The notes: generated by a model from the sequence alone, not told the origin. Positions 33,240-42,253 are shown, counted from the first letter of the stretch. The stretch is DNA of 64,000 nt from G963663315 sp965116335 (GCA_965116335.1 OZ220677.1:744001-808000); one strand, 5' to 3'. Program-made: numbers and translations.

Positions 33240-34784
33240 TCAGATGGCTGCCGAGAGTTGAGGATGGGTGCGAAACTCACTGACCGCCAGTTTGTTCAAC
33301 GCGTTTATATACGCCTTGGCGGAAGCGATGATAATGTCGAGGTCCACGCCATGCCCGTTCACGGTTACCCCGTCTTTCTCCAGGCGCACACTGACTTCTC
33401 CCTGCGCGTCGGTGCCACTGGTGATACTGTTGACCGAATACAGCTTCAGCGTACTGCCGGAACGTACAATCCGGTCAATCGCTCTGAAAGTGGCATCTAC
33501 CACTCCATTTCCCGTATCCGTCTGGCTGAACCGCTCGCCCTCAACCTCTATGGAAACGGTTGCACTCGGCTTCATTCCGGTTGCTGAACTGGTCTGTACA
33601 TGCACCATCGAATATTTCTCGTCCTCCGGCGTGCTGTCGGATTCAGCTACCAGAACCTTGAGGTCATCATCAAAAATTTCGTGTTTGCGGTCGGCCATCT
33701 CCTTGAACCGATTAAATATCTCATTGACCTGCGCCGGATCAATTTCAAACCCCAACGTCTTCAGCCTCTGTGTAACCGCATTTCGCCCGGAATGCTTGCC
33801 AAGCACCATACGATTGGACACCCAGCCGACATCTTCAGCCGACATGATTTCATAGGTTTCCCGAGCCTTGATCACCCCATCCTGATGGATACCGGCCTCG
33901 TGAGCAAAAGCATTGGCGCCAACAATCGCCTTGTTCGGCTGCACCGGGAATCCGGTAATACCCGAGACCAGGCGGCTCGCCGGAACGATTTGTGTGGTAT
34001 CAATTTCTGTATCGCAATCGAATTCATCCTGACGGGTTCTGACCGCCATGACGATCTCTTCCAGAGAGGCGTTGCCCGCCCTTTCTCCCAGACCATTGAT
34101 CGTACACTCCACCTGTCGGGCACCCGCCATGACCGCAGACAGGGAATTCGCCACCGCCAGACCGAGGTCATTGTGACAATGCACCGAGAAGACAGCTTTA
34201 TCAGAATTCGGGATAGCCTCAATCAACCGCTTGATCAACTCGCCGAACTGGGAAGGAAGATTGTAGCCCACCGTATCCGGGATATTAATCGTACCCGCCC
34301 CCGCGTCAATCACCTGCTCAATGATTCGGCACAGGAAATCAAACTCGGAACGGCCAGCATCCTCCGGAGAAAATTCCACATCATCCGTATAACCCCTGGC
34401 CTGCGTGACTGCGGCAACGGCATGCTCCACGACCTGGTCCGGAGTCATTCTCAACTTGTGCTTTATATGAATCGGCGAAGTTGCGATGAATGTATGGATA
34501 CGGCCGGATACTGCCTGTTTCAAGGCTTCTCCTGCCCTTTCGACATCCTTTTGATTCGCTCTGGCCAGACCGCATACTGTACTTTCCCGGACCAGCCCTG
34601 CAATCGCCTGCACCGCGCTGAAATCTCCGGGACTGGCAGCCGGGAAGCCCGCCTCAATTACGTCCACCTTCATTTTTTCGAGCAGTTGGGCAATACGAAT
34701 CTTCTCTTCCTGGGTCATGGACGCGCCCGGACTCTGCTCGCCATCGCGCAGGGTCGTATCGAATATGATCAATTTGTCTTTCAT
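33240..34784 (-). CDS. leuA: 2-isopropylmalate synthase
   Basis: The first committed enzyme of leucine biosynthesis, condensing acetyl-CoA with 2-oxoisovalerate. The 514-residue protein begins LIIFDTTLRDGEQSPGASMT, has the metal-binding VHCHNDLGLAVANS and NGLGERAGNASLEE, and ends with the allosteric leucine-binding LeuA dimer domain (about residues 390-510). A leucine-rich leader peptide 90 bp upstream suggests attenuation. leuBCD are not nearby in this window. Confidence 0.95.
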   Translation of the reverse strand: MKDKLIIFDTTLRDGEQSPGASMTQEEKIRIAQLLEKMKVDVIEAGFPAASPGDFSAVQAIAGLVRESTVCGLARANQKDVERAGEALKQAVSGRIHTFIATSPIHIKHKLRMTPDQVVEHAVAAVTQARGYTDDVEFSPEDAGRSEFDFLCRIIEQVIDAGAGTINIPDTVGYNLPSQFGELIKRLIEAIPNSDKAVFSVHCHNDLGLAVANSLSAVMAGARQVECTINGLGERAGNASLEEIVMAVRTRQDEFDCDTEIDTTQIVPASRLVSGITGFPVQPNKAIVGANAFAHEAGIHQDGVIKARETYEIMSAEDVGWVSNRMVLGKHSGRNAVTQRLKTLGFEIDPAQVNEIFNRFKEMADRKHEIFDDDLKVLVAESDSTPEDEKYSMVHVQTSSATGMKPSATVSIEVEGERFSQTDTGNGVVDATFRAIDRIVRSGSTLKLYSVNSITSGTDAQGEVSVRLEKDGVTVNGHGVDLDIIIASAKAYINALNKLAVSEFRTHPQLSAAI

Positions 34785-34833
34785 TTTTTCGCCTGTTTTG
34801 ACTGGTATTTATATTATCATCGCCGATTCCGCC

Positions 34834-34848
34834 TTGCAGGCGGCTTCG
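34834..34848 (-). promoter_or_regulatory. Hairpin in the leuA leader
   Basis: On the minus strand CCGCC-TGCAA-GGCGG lies between the leader-peptide stop and leuA. It could serve as the terminator or anti-terminator of an attenuator, although no U-run follows it. The exact pairing was judged by eye. Confidence 0.4.
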
Positions 34849-34874
34849 GGTAATCAACGGATGAGGGGGAAGTA

Positions 34875-34988
34875 TTAATGCGCCAGCGGGCGCAGTAGCA
34901 GTGCAGGCAGCAGAGACAAGGCAACAGAACCGCCACCAGCCGTAATAGCTGGCGAAAAATGATCAACTCTCGTGGTTACCCTGTTCAT
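34875..34988 (-). CDS. leuL: Leucine-rich leader peptide of leuA
   Basis: A 37-codon frame upstream of leuA reading MNRVTTRVDHFSPAITAGGG then SVALSLLPALLLRPLAH. Seven of its last 14 codons are leucine (TTG, five CTG and one rare CTA), including the runs CTG CTG and CTG CTA CTG. This is the arrangement of an attenuation leader sensing charged leucyl-tRNA, as with leuL of enterobacteria, although the sequences are not related. No clear Shine-Dalgarno precedes the ATG. A weak promoter (TTGTAA, 17 bp, TAGACT) lies just upstream. Confidence 0.6.
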   Translation of the reverse strand: MNRVTTRVDHFSPAITAGGGSVALSLLPALLLRPLAH

Positions 34989-35021
34989 GGTGGGTAGTCT
35001 ATAAAACAAATCCGCAATTTA

Positions 35022-35057
35022 CAACCCCCCCCTATTGACTGCCCCCCCTATTGACAC
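35022..35057 (+). repeat. Direct duplication of CCCCCCCTATTGAC
   Basis: CCCCCCCTATTGACTG is followed at once by CCCCCCCTATTGACACC. The two C-rich tracts lie upstream of the leuA promoter. The rest of 34989-35289 holds this duplication and a REP-like repeat; no gene is visible. Confidence 0.7.
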
Positions 35058-35116
35058 CCCCCGATCAAGCCGGGGGCAGGCTCTACGCATCGGTAATTGC
35101 AGATTCCGTATGATTG

Positions 35117-35146
35117 TGGATTCCCGCCTGCGCGGGAAAGACGGGT
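35117..35146 (-). repeat. REP-like repeat family 1, copy 2
   Basis: Its reverse complement equals 16481-16510 at 28 of 30 positions, with the palindrome CCCGCGCAGGCGGG at its centre. It lies between leuA and ispB, divergently transcribed. Confidence 0.8.
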
Positions 35147-35289
35147 TGTTGGGGTGGGGGGAAGCAGCTGGCAATGGAGCTGACCCAATCTCCTGGAGAA
35201 ATGCGTTGACATTGATTGGATGCACATTTCAGTAATCAAACCGCCCATTGTCGGCTAGAATAGACCGTTACAAAATCCGGTTAATTGAT

Positions 35290-36312
35290 ATGTCCTCGCC
35301 GCACCTGCAATCATCGGGTAACGACCCCGCCAAACATCCGAAAACAATTCTGGATTCGGCCATTTCACTGGTGCGGACAGAAATGGAAAATGTGGATCGC
35401 ATTATCCGCGACCGCCTGAAGTCTGACATTGCCCTGATCAATACCATGGGTGCCTATATCACACAAGGCGGCGGCAAACGACTCAGGCCGCTCATCCTGT
35501 TGTTGAGTGCCCGTTGCTGTGGCTATCAGGGCAACCATCATATCCTGCTTTCGGCTATCATTGAGATGATCCATACCGCAACTCTGTTGCATGATGATGT
35601 CGTTGACGCCTCGGTCACTCGCCGGGGGCAGCCTACGGCCAATATCGCCTGGGGTAATGAGGCCAGCGTGCTGGTCGGAGATTTTCTGCATTCCCGGTCC
35701 TTCCAGATGATGGTGGAAATCGACAACATGGAAGTCATGAGGATTCTTTCCGAAACCACCAATGCCATGACACAGGGCGAAGTCATGCAATTGCTCAATG
35801 CCCATTCCATTGATCTGACCGAAACCCAGTATTTCGAGACCATTCACCGCAAAACAGCCAAACTGTTTGAGTCGTCTGCCCTGCTCGGTGGCAGTATCGC
35901 AAATCGTGGGGATAAGGTCTGCCAGGCGCTGGCAGACTATGGTATGTATCTGGGCACCGCGTTTCAAATGGTGGACGACATCCTGGATTATGACGCGCAA
36001 AGCAGGAAAATCGGGAAAGATGTGGGTGATGATCTCGCGGAAGGGAAGCCAACCTTGCCCTTGATCCATGCCTTGAAGCAGTGTAATGACCAACAAAAAC
36101 AAATGATTACGACCGCGATTGAACAAGGCGACCGAACCAGAATGAACGAAATCCTGGCAATAGTCCGCTCCACCGGCGCACTGGACTATACCTTCGAGCT
36201 GGCTCAGTCCCAAGCCCGTCTGGCGCAATCATCCCTTTGTGAATTACCCGACAACGAATACCGGGCGGCACTCGGTAAACTGGCGGAATTCTCCGTCATC
36301 CGGCAATACTAG
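35290..36312 (+). CDS. ispB: Octaprenyl-diphosphate synthase
   Basis: A trans-isoprenyl diphosphate synthase making the ubiquinone side chain. First aspartate-rich motif LLHDDVVDASVTRRG, second MVDDILDYDAQ, GGGKRLRPLILLLS for IPP binding, and GKDVGDDLAEGKPTLPLI are all present. About 340 residues from ATG 35290 fits IspB; an upstream TTG would add 14 residues. Product chain length cannot be read with certainty. No obg-rplU-rpmA cluster is adjacent, unlike in many gammaproteobacteria. Confidence 0.9.
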   Translation: MSSPHLQSSGNDPAKHPKTILDSAISLVRTEMENVDRIIRDRLKSDIALINTMGAYITQGGGKRLRPLILLLSARCCGYQGNHHILLSAIIEMIHTATLLHDDVVDASVTRRGQPTANIAWGNEASVLVGDFLHSRSFQMMVEIDNMEVMRILSETTNAMTQGEVMQLLNAHSIDLTETQYFETIHRKTAKLFESSALLGGSIANRGDKVCQALADYGMYLGTAFQMVDDILDYDAQSRKIGKDVGDDLAEGKPTLPLIHALKQCNDQQKQMITTAIEQGDRTRMNEILAIVRSTGALDYTFELAQSQARLAQSSLCELPDNEYRAALGKLAEFSVIRQY

Positions 36313-36365
36313 CCAGATAGCCAGGAACAGGTCTTGAGTGCCCTCCCGCCCTGCCCCACCTATCC

Positions 36366-36393
36366 GTAGGGGAGGGTCTCTGTGCCCTCCCGC
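36366..36393 (+). repeat. REP-like repeat family 2, copy 3
   Basis: GTAGGGGAGGGTCTCTGTGC then CCTCCCGC, nearly the same as the minus strand of 16602-16628. It lies between the convergent ispB and thiDE genes and could form a terminator-like stem. Confidence 0.75.
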
Positions 36394-36436
36394 AAATATC
36401 GGAATATGAGTTGAAATGCCTGTCGGCCGATTCTTC

Positions 36437-37936
36437 TCAACACCAAAGCTCCAGCAATTCAGCGGTGACCTGCCTCCAGGATTTTGCCTGAGTGATCGCA
36501 GAAATCATCGCGACCGAGCCTGCCCCGCTGGATTTGAGTGCTCGCGCCCTTTCAATATCAATGCCACCAATGGCAACCAGTGGCCACCGTCCATCCAGGA
36601 TTTCCACCCAGTAACGCACCTTGTCGGGACCCTGTGGCGAAAACGGCATCACCTTGCTGGTGGTATGGTAGACCGGACCCACCGCAATATAACTCGGATC
36701 CAGATCAATCGCCGCAGCCATTTCCCAATGGCTGTGAGTAGAGACCCCCAGACGTAGCCCGGATTCGGCTATTCTGTCCAGATCAGCGCGCTGGATATCT
36801 TCCTGCCCCAGATGCACCCCGTAGGCCCTGTGTCTGATCGCCAGGCGCCAGTGATCATTGATGAACAATCTGGCCCCGGTACGGCTGGCGCTTTCCACCG
36901 CCTGGGCGATTTCCGCCTCGATGTGCCGCTCACTGCCATTCTTGATACGCAACTGGATCGTGCGTACTCCGGATTCGAGCAAACGTCGTACCCAGTCGGC
37001 GCTTTCCACTACCGGATAGATTCCGAGCCGGTCGGTATCACAGCGGGCAAAGGTCCGTTTTTGCTTATCTGGACTTGTGTAGCGTAGCGCTGGCAGCTGC
37101 CGATAATGGTCCGGCCAGGGTTGACACGATTGAAACTGCATGGCACCCAAATGATAACCAGACTGGATGTTGCGCCCGGTCACGCTCCTTGCCAGAACAA
37201 TGGCGTCCCGCAGATCATGGCCCAGAGCCATGGCTCCGGCAATGGCAGTAGCCAGGGCGCAGCCTGTACCCCTGACTGAACTTCCTTTTTCCATTCTCGG
37301 GCTGGCTATCCAGAAACTTGTCAGACCATCACTGAAATAGTCATAACATTCATTTTCACTATCGCCGGTATCGCCGAGTGCTATACCCTCCAGATGCCCG
37401 CCCTTGATCAACACGCTGGATACCCCGGATTCCAGTATTCGAGATGAGGCGGTAACCAGATCATCATGGCAACTGATCTCCATATCGGCGAGTACCTGCG
37501 CTTCAGCGATATTGGGAGTCAACAGCGTAATCCTTTTCCCCGCTTGCCTCAAAACACCGCGAGCCGTCGCACAATCCGCCATCGTCCCACCCGATGAACT
37601 GACCATCACCGGGTCCCAGATCAATGGGCAACCGAATCCTTCCTGCAACGAGCAGACAGACTGCATTTGTCCGACATCACAGATCAAACCTGCCTTTATG
37701 ACACGAGGAACGAACTCGGATTGAATACACTCCAGCTGTCTGTAGAATGGCTCGCCGGTTACCGCGCTACATAATGAGACGCCCCGACTGTTCTGCGCCG
37801 TGATGGCACTGATTACGAAAAACCCGTGCAATCCCAGAGCCTGCAAAACGCGATTATCGAGATGAATACCGGCACCGGATGTCGGGTCTGTCCCACCGAC
37901 CACCAGTACAGCCTGCTCGCCCGGATGATGAGCCAA
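36437..37936 (-). CDS. thiDE: Bifunctional HMP(-P) kinase / thiamine-phosphate synthase (ThiD-ThiE fusion)
   Basis: A fusion of two thiamine enzymes. The N-terminal ThiD part has VLVVGGTDPTSGAGIHLD, PVMVSSSGG, LTPNIAEAQVL and GTGCALATAIAG; it phosphorylates hydroxymethylpyrimidine twice. The C-terminal ThiE part (roughly the last 200 residues) has RLFINDHWRLAI, GVHLGQEDI, LGVSTHSHWEM and YIAVGPVYHTT; it joins HMP-PP to the thiazole phosphate. A TTG at 37936, overlapping none but following the thiG stop by two bases, gives AHHPGEQAVLVVGG directly before the kinase domain; no ATG lies in frame between it and a distant upstream one at 38086, inside thiG. It is the last gene of the thi operon. 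Confidence 0.88.
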   Translation of the reverse strand: MAHHPGEQAVLVVGGTDPTSGAGIHLDNRVLQALGLHGFFVISAITAQNSRGVSLCSAVTGEPFYRQLECIQSEFVPRVIKAGLICDVGQMQSVCSLQEGFGCPLIWDPVMVSSSGGTMADCATARGVLRQAGKRITLLTPNIAEAQVLADMEISCHDDLVTASSRILESGVSSVLIKGGHLEGIALGDTGDSENECYDYFSDGLTSFWIASPRMEKGSSVRGTGCALATAIAGAMALGHDLRDAIVLARSVTGRNIQSGYHLGAMQFQSCQPWPDHYRQLPALRYTSPDKQKRTFARCDTDRLGIYPVVESADWVRRLLESGVRTIQLRIKNGSERHIEAEIAQAVESASRTGARLFINDHWRLAIRHRAYGVHLGQEDIQRADLDRIAESGLRLGVSTHSHWEMAAAIDLDPSYIAVGPVYHTTSKVMPFSPQGPDKVRYWVEILDGRWPLVAIGGIDIERARALKSSGAGSVAMISAITQAKSWRQVTAELLELWC

Positions 37937-37937
37937 T

Positions 37938-38750
37938 CTACCGGGAAGTCTGATGCCAGAAAGGCATGCCCACTGTGGGCGTACTCGGCGAGGCGTTCTG
38001 TCGCTTGTGGATAACGCCCGCCTGAAAGGCCAGCCGCCCGGCAATGATCGCGCCCCGAAAAGAATCCGCCATGCTGACCGGATCAACTGCCTTCGCTACG
38101 GCCGTATTCAGCAATACGCCATCGTACCCCATTTCCATAGCCTGGCAGGCATCGGAGGGTTTCCCAAGGCCCGCATCAATAATCAGCCTGGTCTCAGGTA
38201 AACGATCCCGAATCGCTGCCAGCGAGTAGGGGTTGATCAGTCCCTGACCCGTACCGATCGGTGAACCCCAGGGCATAACCACCTCACAGCCTGCTTCCGC
38301 CAGGGTTCTGCATAAAACCAGATCATCGGTACAATAGGGGAAAACATTGAAATCCAGAGCGATCAGTTTTTCCGCAGCCTCGACCAGTTTCAGGGGGTCA
38401 GGTTGTAAATTGTAATCATCACCGATCACCTCCAGTTTGATCCAGTTGGTGGAAAACAGCTCCCGACTCATCTGTGCCAAGGCAACCGCTTCCTTGACAC
38501 TGTGACAACCCGCGGTATTCGGCAGAACATGAACCCCCAGGGCACGCAATCCGTCCCAGAACTGATTGCCGCCTTGCTGTTCCGGGGATTGCCGTCGCAA
38601 GGACACGGTGATCACCTGTGCCCCGGATTTTTCTACGGCCTGCTGCAAGATCAGCGGGGACTGGTATTGAGCGCTGCCAATCAGAAAGCGACTTTGCAGA
38701 GCAACGTTGTAGACCTCCCAGCTATCGGAACATGGCTCTGGATTATTCAT
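37938..38750 (-). CDS. thiG: Thiazole synthase
   Basis: Builds the thiazole ring from DXP, dehydroglycine and ThiS-thiocarboxylate. The protein shows ThiG landmarks LPNTAGCHSVKEAV, KLEVIGDDYNLQPDPLKL, VFPYCTDDLVLC, VMPWGSPIGTGQG, IDAGLGKPSDACQAMEMGYD and LLNTAVAKA. ATG 38750 is used; a TTG at 38765 is the alternative. Its partner thiS ends 23 bp upstream, and thiO provides dehydroglycine. Confidence 0.94.
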   Translation of the reverse strand: MNNPEPCSDSWEVYNVALQSRFLIGSAQYQSPLILQQAVEKSGAQVITVSLRRQSPEQQGGNQFWDGLRALGVHVLPNTAGCHSVKEAVALAQMSRELFSTNWIKLEVIGDDYNLQPDPLKLVEAAEKLIALDFNVFPYCTDDLVLCRTLAEAGCEVVMPWGSPIGTGQGLINPYSLAAIRDRLPETRLIIDAGLGKPSDACQAMEMGYDGVLLNTAVAKAVDPVSMADSFRGAIIAGRLAFQAGVIHKRQNASPSTPTVGMPFWHQTSR

Positions 38751-38773
38751 GATCAAACCACCCAAACTGTCCG

Positions 38774-38986
38774 TTAGCCGCCAGAAACAGGCCGCACAAT
38801 ATCAACCAGGTCCCGGTTTTCAAGTATCCGGGTATGATATTGTTCCCGAGGGACGAAGACACTGTTGATGGCCACCGCAAACGGCGTTGTTTCTACATCA
38901 TATCCACAGGAATCCAGCAGGACTGCGAGCGTAGACTGTGGCGCAACCTGCATGGCGCGATTATTGAGACTAACCGTAATTTTCAT
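38774..38986 (-). CDS. thiS: Sulfur carrier protein ThiS
   Basis: A 70-residue ubiquitin-fold sulfur carrier ending VRPVSGG; the terminal Gly-Gly is adenylated (by ThiF/MoeB, not in this window) and becomes the thiocarboxylate that feeds ThiG. The start MKITVSLNNRAM overlaps the thiO stop by 17 bp, indicating coupled translation. Confidence 0.92.
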   Translation of the reverse strand: MKITVSLNNRAMQVAPQSTLAVLLDSCGYDVETTPFAVAINSVFVPREQYHTRILENRDLVDIVRPVSGG

Positions 38987-40088
38987 CCTTCACATCCAGC
39001 TTGACTGATTCGAACAACTGACCGAACCGGATCGACCTCGTATTGCCATTGATATAATTGCAAACATCTGCCAGCAATGCAGGGGCGAACAGATAACCAT
39101 GTCGGTACAGGCCGTTCACGGCAATCATCCGTCCACAAACACGCACCCGTGGCATATTATCAGGATAAGCCGGTCGGCAGTTTGCTTCCATCGACAAAAT
39201 CTGCGCTTCCGCGAAACCACTGTGAACAATATACAGCGCGGACAATAATTCAAGCGCCGAACGAACGGTCACATCGTGCATCGCGTCACTTTCTATTTCC
39301 GTGGCTCCAATCACATAAACATGGTTGCCGTGGGGCGCGACATAGAGCGGGTATCTGGGATGAATCAGTCGAATGGTTCTCTGGATATTCACTTCAGGGG
39401 CGTAAACCCGAATCAGCTCGCCTCGCACGCCTCTCAAATCAGCCTGGGAAATGACGCAAGCGTCCGATGATTGATTGCAGGCACCCAATCCCCGGCAATC
39501 AATCACCCAGTCAAAACGACCGGACTCCCAGGCCTCCTCTGGACAGGAAAGCGGATGATTCTCCAGCCAGTTGACACCATATTTCCCCAGAGCCTCGTTC
39601 AACGCCTGATAAAGCTGGTGATTGGACAATACCGCTTCATCCGGGAAATAGCTCGCCTCGGAGAATCGCTCGGCAAGCACAGGTTCCAGAACACGGATAC
39701 GCTCACGGCCCAGTCGTTGAAAACTCGACTCACCCAGTCTGGCAGCCGCCACCGAGTTGAATCGGCACCAGTCCTCCCGGTCTGAACCGTGCGCGACCAC
39801 CAGAGTCCCCAGGGCACGGTAATAAATCGGCAGCGCCGTACATTTCGTGAGGTCTGCAATTATTTTTGGCCACAAATCCATGCTTGCGACCCCGATGTCA
39901 CGTACTATCCGGTCTTTTTGCGCCGCCTCGGTATAAGGCGCAATCATGGCCGCCGCAGTCAACCCGGCACCGCTTCCTCCCTGGCGGTCGCGACTCTCAA
40001 TCAGAGTAACTGCACTGCCCTCCTGAAGCAGTTGCCAGGCCATCAACCGGCCGGCCAGACCGGCACCGATAATCGCGAATGATTGCAT
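38970..40088 (-). CDS. thiO: Glycine oxidase ThiO
   Basis: An FAD enzyme oxidising glycine to dehydroglycine for thiazole formation, which indicates the aerobic variant of the pathway instead of ThiH. The N-terminal dinucleotide-binding fold is AIIGAGLAGRLMAWQLLQEG, followed by GGSGAGLTAAAMIAPY; the C-terminus carries GLYRHGYLFAPALLADV, typical of DAO-family glycine oxidases. 372 residues. It starts 12 bp after the thiC stop and overlaps thiS. Confidence 0.9.
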   Translation of the reverse strand: MQSFAIIGAGLAGRLMAWQLLQEGSAVTLIESRDRQGGSGAGLTAAAMIAPYTEAAQKDRIVRDIGVASMDLWPKIIADLTKCTALPIYYRALGTLVVAHGSDREDWCRFNSVAAARLGESSFQRLGRERIRVLEPVLAERFSEASYFPDEAVLSNHQLYQALNEALGKYGVNWLENHPLSCPEEAWESGRFDWVIDCRGLGACNQSSDACVISQADLRGVRGELIRVYAPEVNIQRTIRLIHPRYPLYVAPHGNHVYVIGATEIESDAMHDVTVRSALELLSALYIVHSGFAEAQILSMEANCRPAYPDNMPRVRVCGRMIAVNGLYRHGYLFAPALLADVCNYINGNTRSIRFGQLFESVKLDVKDENYG

Positions 40089-40100
40089 AGGCTCCAGGAT

Positions 40101-41963
40101 TCACCCTTGCGCGGGATGGAGAGACTTGTAAATTTCACTGCCACCTTCAACAAATTCCCGGGATTTCTCCTCCATGCCCTGATCGATCTTGACTTTCTGC
40201 TGCTGACCGTAAGTATCCCGAACCTCCTGGGAGATCTTCATGGAACAGAACTTCGGGCCGCACATTGAGCAGAAATGGGCCACCTTGGCCGATGCTTTGG
40301 GCAGGGTTTGATCGTGAAAGGCCCTGGCCGTATCCGGGTCGAATCCGATATTGAACTGATCCATCCAGCGAAACTCGAAACGCGCCTTGGACATCGCATC
40401 GTCCCGCACCTGCGCGCCGGGATGCCCTTTCGCCAGGTCCGCTGCATGAGCCGCAATCTTGTAAGTGATGATGCCTGTTTTCACGTCATCCTTATCCGGC
40501 AGTCCGAGATGCTCTTTCGGGGTTACATAACAAAGCATCGCAGTGCCGAACCAGCCGATCATGGCGGCGCCGATACCGGATGTAATATGATCATAGCCAG
40601 GGGCAATATCGGTCACCAGTGGGCCCAGCGTATAAAACGGCGCTTCATGACAAACTTCAAGTTGCTTGTCCATGTTTTCCTTGATCTTGTGCATCGGCAC
40701 ATGTCCCGGCCCTTCAATCATGACCTGAACGTCGTGTTTCCAAGCGATTCTGGTCAATTCTCCCAGTGTCTCAAGCTCCGCGAACTGGGCCGCGTCATTG
40801 GCATCGGCGATACTGCCTGGCCGCAAGCCATCGCCCAGCGAGAAAGAAACGTCATACGCCTTCATGATTTCACAGATTTCCTCAAACCGGGTATAAAGGA
40901 AATTCTCCTGATGGTGCGCCAGACACCATTTCGCCATGATGGAGCCACCGCGAGATACGATGCCGGTAACCCGATCCACAGTCATCGGTATATGGTGCAA
41001 TCGCACTCCGGCGTGCAATGTAAAGTAATCCACGCCTTGCTCGGCCTGCTCAATCAGGGTATCTCTCATCAACTCCCAGGTCAGGTCTTCGGCAACGCCC
41101 TTGCACTTTTCCAACGCCTGATAGACCGGCACGGTGCCAATCGGAACGGGCGAATTGCGAATAATCCACTCCCGCGTCTCATGGATATTTTTCCCGGTAG
41201 ACAAATCCATGGTGGTATCGCCTCCCCAGCGGATTCCCCATACCATCTTCTCGACTTCTTCCTCAATCGAAGACCCCAGAGCGGAGTTTCCGATATTGGC
41301 GTTGACCTTGACCAGAAAATTCCGGCCAATGATCATCGGTTCGGATTCTGGATGATTGATGTTGGCAGGAATAATCGCTCTCCCCTCCGCCACTTCCCGG
41401 CGAACGAATTCCGGGGTAATCATCTGTCCCGATCCATTCCCGGCCCGCTCAGCTGATGCCTGTCTCCCCATGTTTTCCCGGATCGCGATAAACTCCATTT
41501 CCGGAGTCACGATACCCTGCCGCGCATAATGCATTTGAGTCACACACCGGCCCGCCTGAGCCTTGCGGGGTAATGTTCGATTCCTGAACACCGCCAGTGT
41601 TTCGCTGTCCCTGCTCCTCTGGCGGGTAAAGTCGGAACTGAAATTCTGCAACTGTTCCGTGTCCCCACGCTCGCTGATCCAACCCTCCCGGAGACGTTCA
41701 AGACCCTGCTCCAGGTTGATCGTAACGTCCGGGTCCGTATAGGCCCCGGAAGTATCATACACATTGAGCGGTTCATTAATTTCAATCGACTCGGAATTAT
41801 CCAGCCCCTTGATCAGAGTCGGGTCCAGTTTGATCCGGCGCATCGGTACGCGAATGTCCTCACGACTCCCGACAACATGGATCTTGCTTGAACCGGGCAG
41901 TGGGTCGGTGGTAATACCGCTCAATCCTTCGGTATTGAGGCTTTTGGGGGCGGGGTTCTTCAT
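40101..41963 (-). CDS. thiC: Phosphomethylpyrimidine synthase ThiC
   Basis: A radical-SAM enzyme converting aminoimidazole ribotide to HMP phosphate. The 620-residue protein has the C-terminal cluster motif CSMCGPKFC, plus the typical VNANIGNSALGSS, MWGGDTTMDLSTG-like RWGGDTTMDLSTGKNIHETREW and GPGHVPMHKIKENM blocks. GGAG six bases before ATG 41963 supports the start. It is the first gene after the TPP riboswitch. Confidence 0.96.
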   Translation of the reverse strand: MKNPAPKSLNTEGLSGITTDPLPGSSKIHVVGSREDIRVPMRRIKLDPTLIKGLDNSESIEINEPLNVYDTSGAYTDPDVTINLEQGLERLREGWISERGDTEQLQNFSSDFTRQRSRDSETLAVFRNRTLPRKAQAGRCVTQMHYARQGIVTPEMEFIAIRENMGRQASAERAGNGSGQMITPEFVRREVAEGRAIIPANINHPESEPMIIGRNFLVKVNANIGNSALGSSIEEEVEKMVWGIRWGGDTTMDLSTGKNIHETREWIIRNSPVPIGTVPVYQALEKCKGVAEDLTWELMRDTLIEQAEQGVDYFTLHAGVRLHHIPMTVDRVTGIVSRGGSIMAKWCLAHHQENFLYTRFEEICEIMKAYDVSFSLGDGLRPGSIADANDAAQFAELETLGELTRIAWKHDVQVMIEGPGHVPMHKIKENMDKQLEVCHEAPFYTLGPLVTDIAPGYDHITSGIGAAMIGWFGTAMLCYVTPKEHLGLPDKDDVKTGIITYKIAAHAADLAKGHPGAQVRDDAMSKARFEFRWMDQFNIGFDPDTARAFHDQTLPKASAKVAHFCSMCGPKFCSMKISQEVRDTYGQQQKVKIDQGMEEKSREFVEGGSEIYKSLHPAQG

Positions 41964-42008
41964 GGTATCTCCGAGAGTTGATAAACACTTTACAAGGGAC
42001 GCCGGGGA

Positions 42009-42027
42009 ACCCGGATATCATCCGGGT
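42009..42027 (-). promoter_or_regulatory. Hairpin downstream of the TPP aptamer
   Basis: ACCCGGAT and ATCCGGGT pair perfectly around a 3-base loop, between the riboswitch and thiC. No U-run follows on the minus strand, so it may belong to a translational expression platform rather than a terminator. Confidence 0.5.
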
Positions 42028-42078
42028 ATCAGGCGCGTGTTTGTCAGGGAACCGGAGCAATCGATCTCCCTTTTGCTG

Positions 42079-42154
42079 CTTGTTTCCTACGGAGGTCCTA
42101 GCCTCTTCAGGTTCTACGGGTTTTATCTCAGCCTGCGTGCAGCACCCCGACAAG
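42079..42154 (-). ncRNA. TPP riboswitch (thi-box)
   Basis: On the minus strand the aptamer runs CTTGTCGGGGTGCTGC..., with the invariant GGCTGAGA, ACCCGTAGAACCTGA and CGTAGGAAACAAG. CTTGT (42150-42154) pairs with ACAAG (42079-42083) as helix P1. It lies 115 bp before thiC, so thiamine pyrophosphate should repress the whole thiC-thiO-thiS-thiG-thiDE operon. Confidence 0.93.
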
Positions 42155-42253
42155 TACACCGGACAGTAGCATAAACCCGGCTCTCATGTCCATCAAAATT
42201 CCACCGGAACAGCAGGGCGAGGTAATTTGACAATGCGTAGCTGCGGCTCTCTG

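Noticed and set aside
33600..34853. Plus-strand frame of 417 codons opposite leuA
   Set aside because: Shadow of leuA in the opposite strand; histidine and arginine rich without motifs.
40275..41456. Plus-strand frame of 393 codons opposite thiC
   Set aside because: Antisense shadow; no recognisable domains and thiC is certain.
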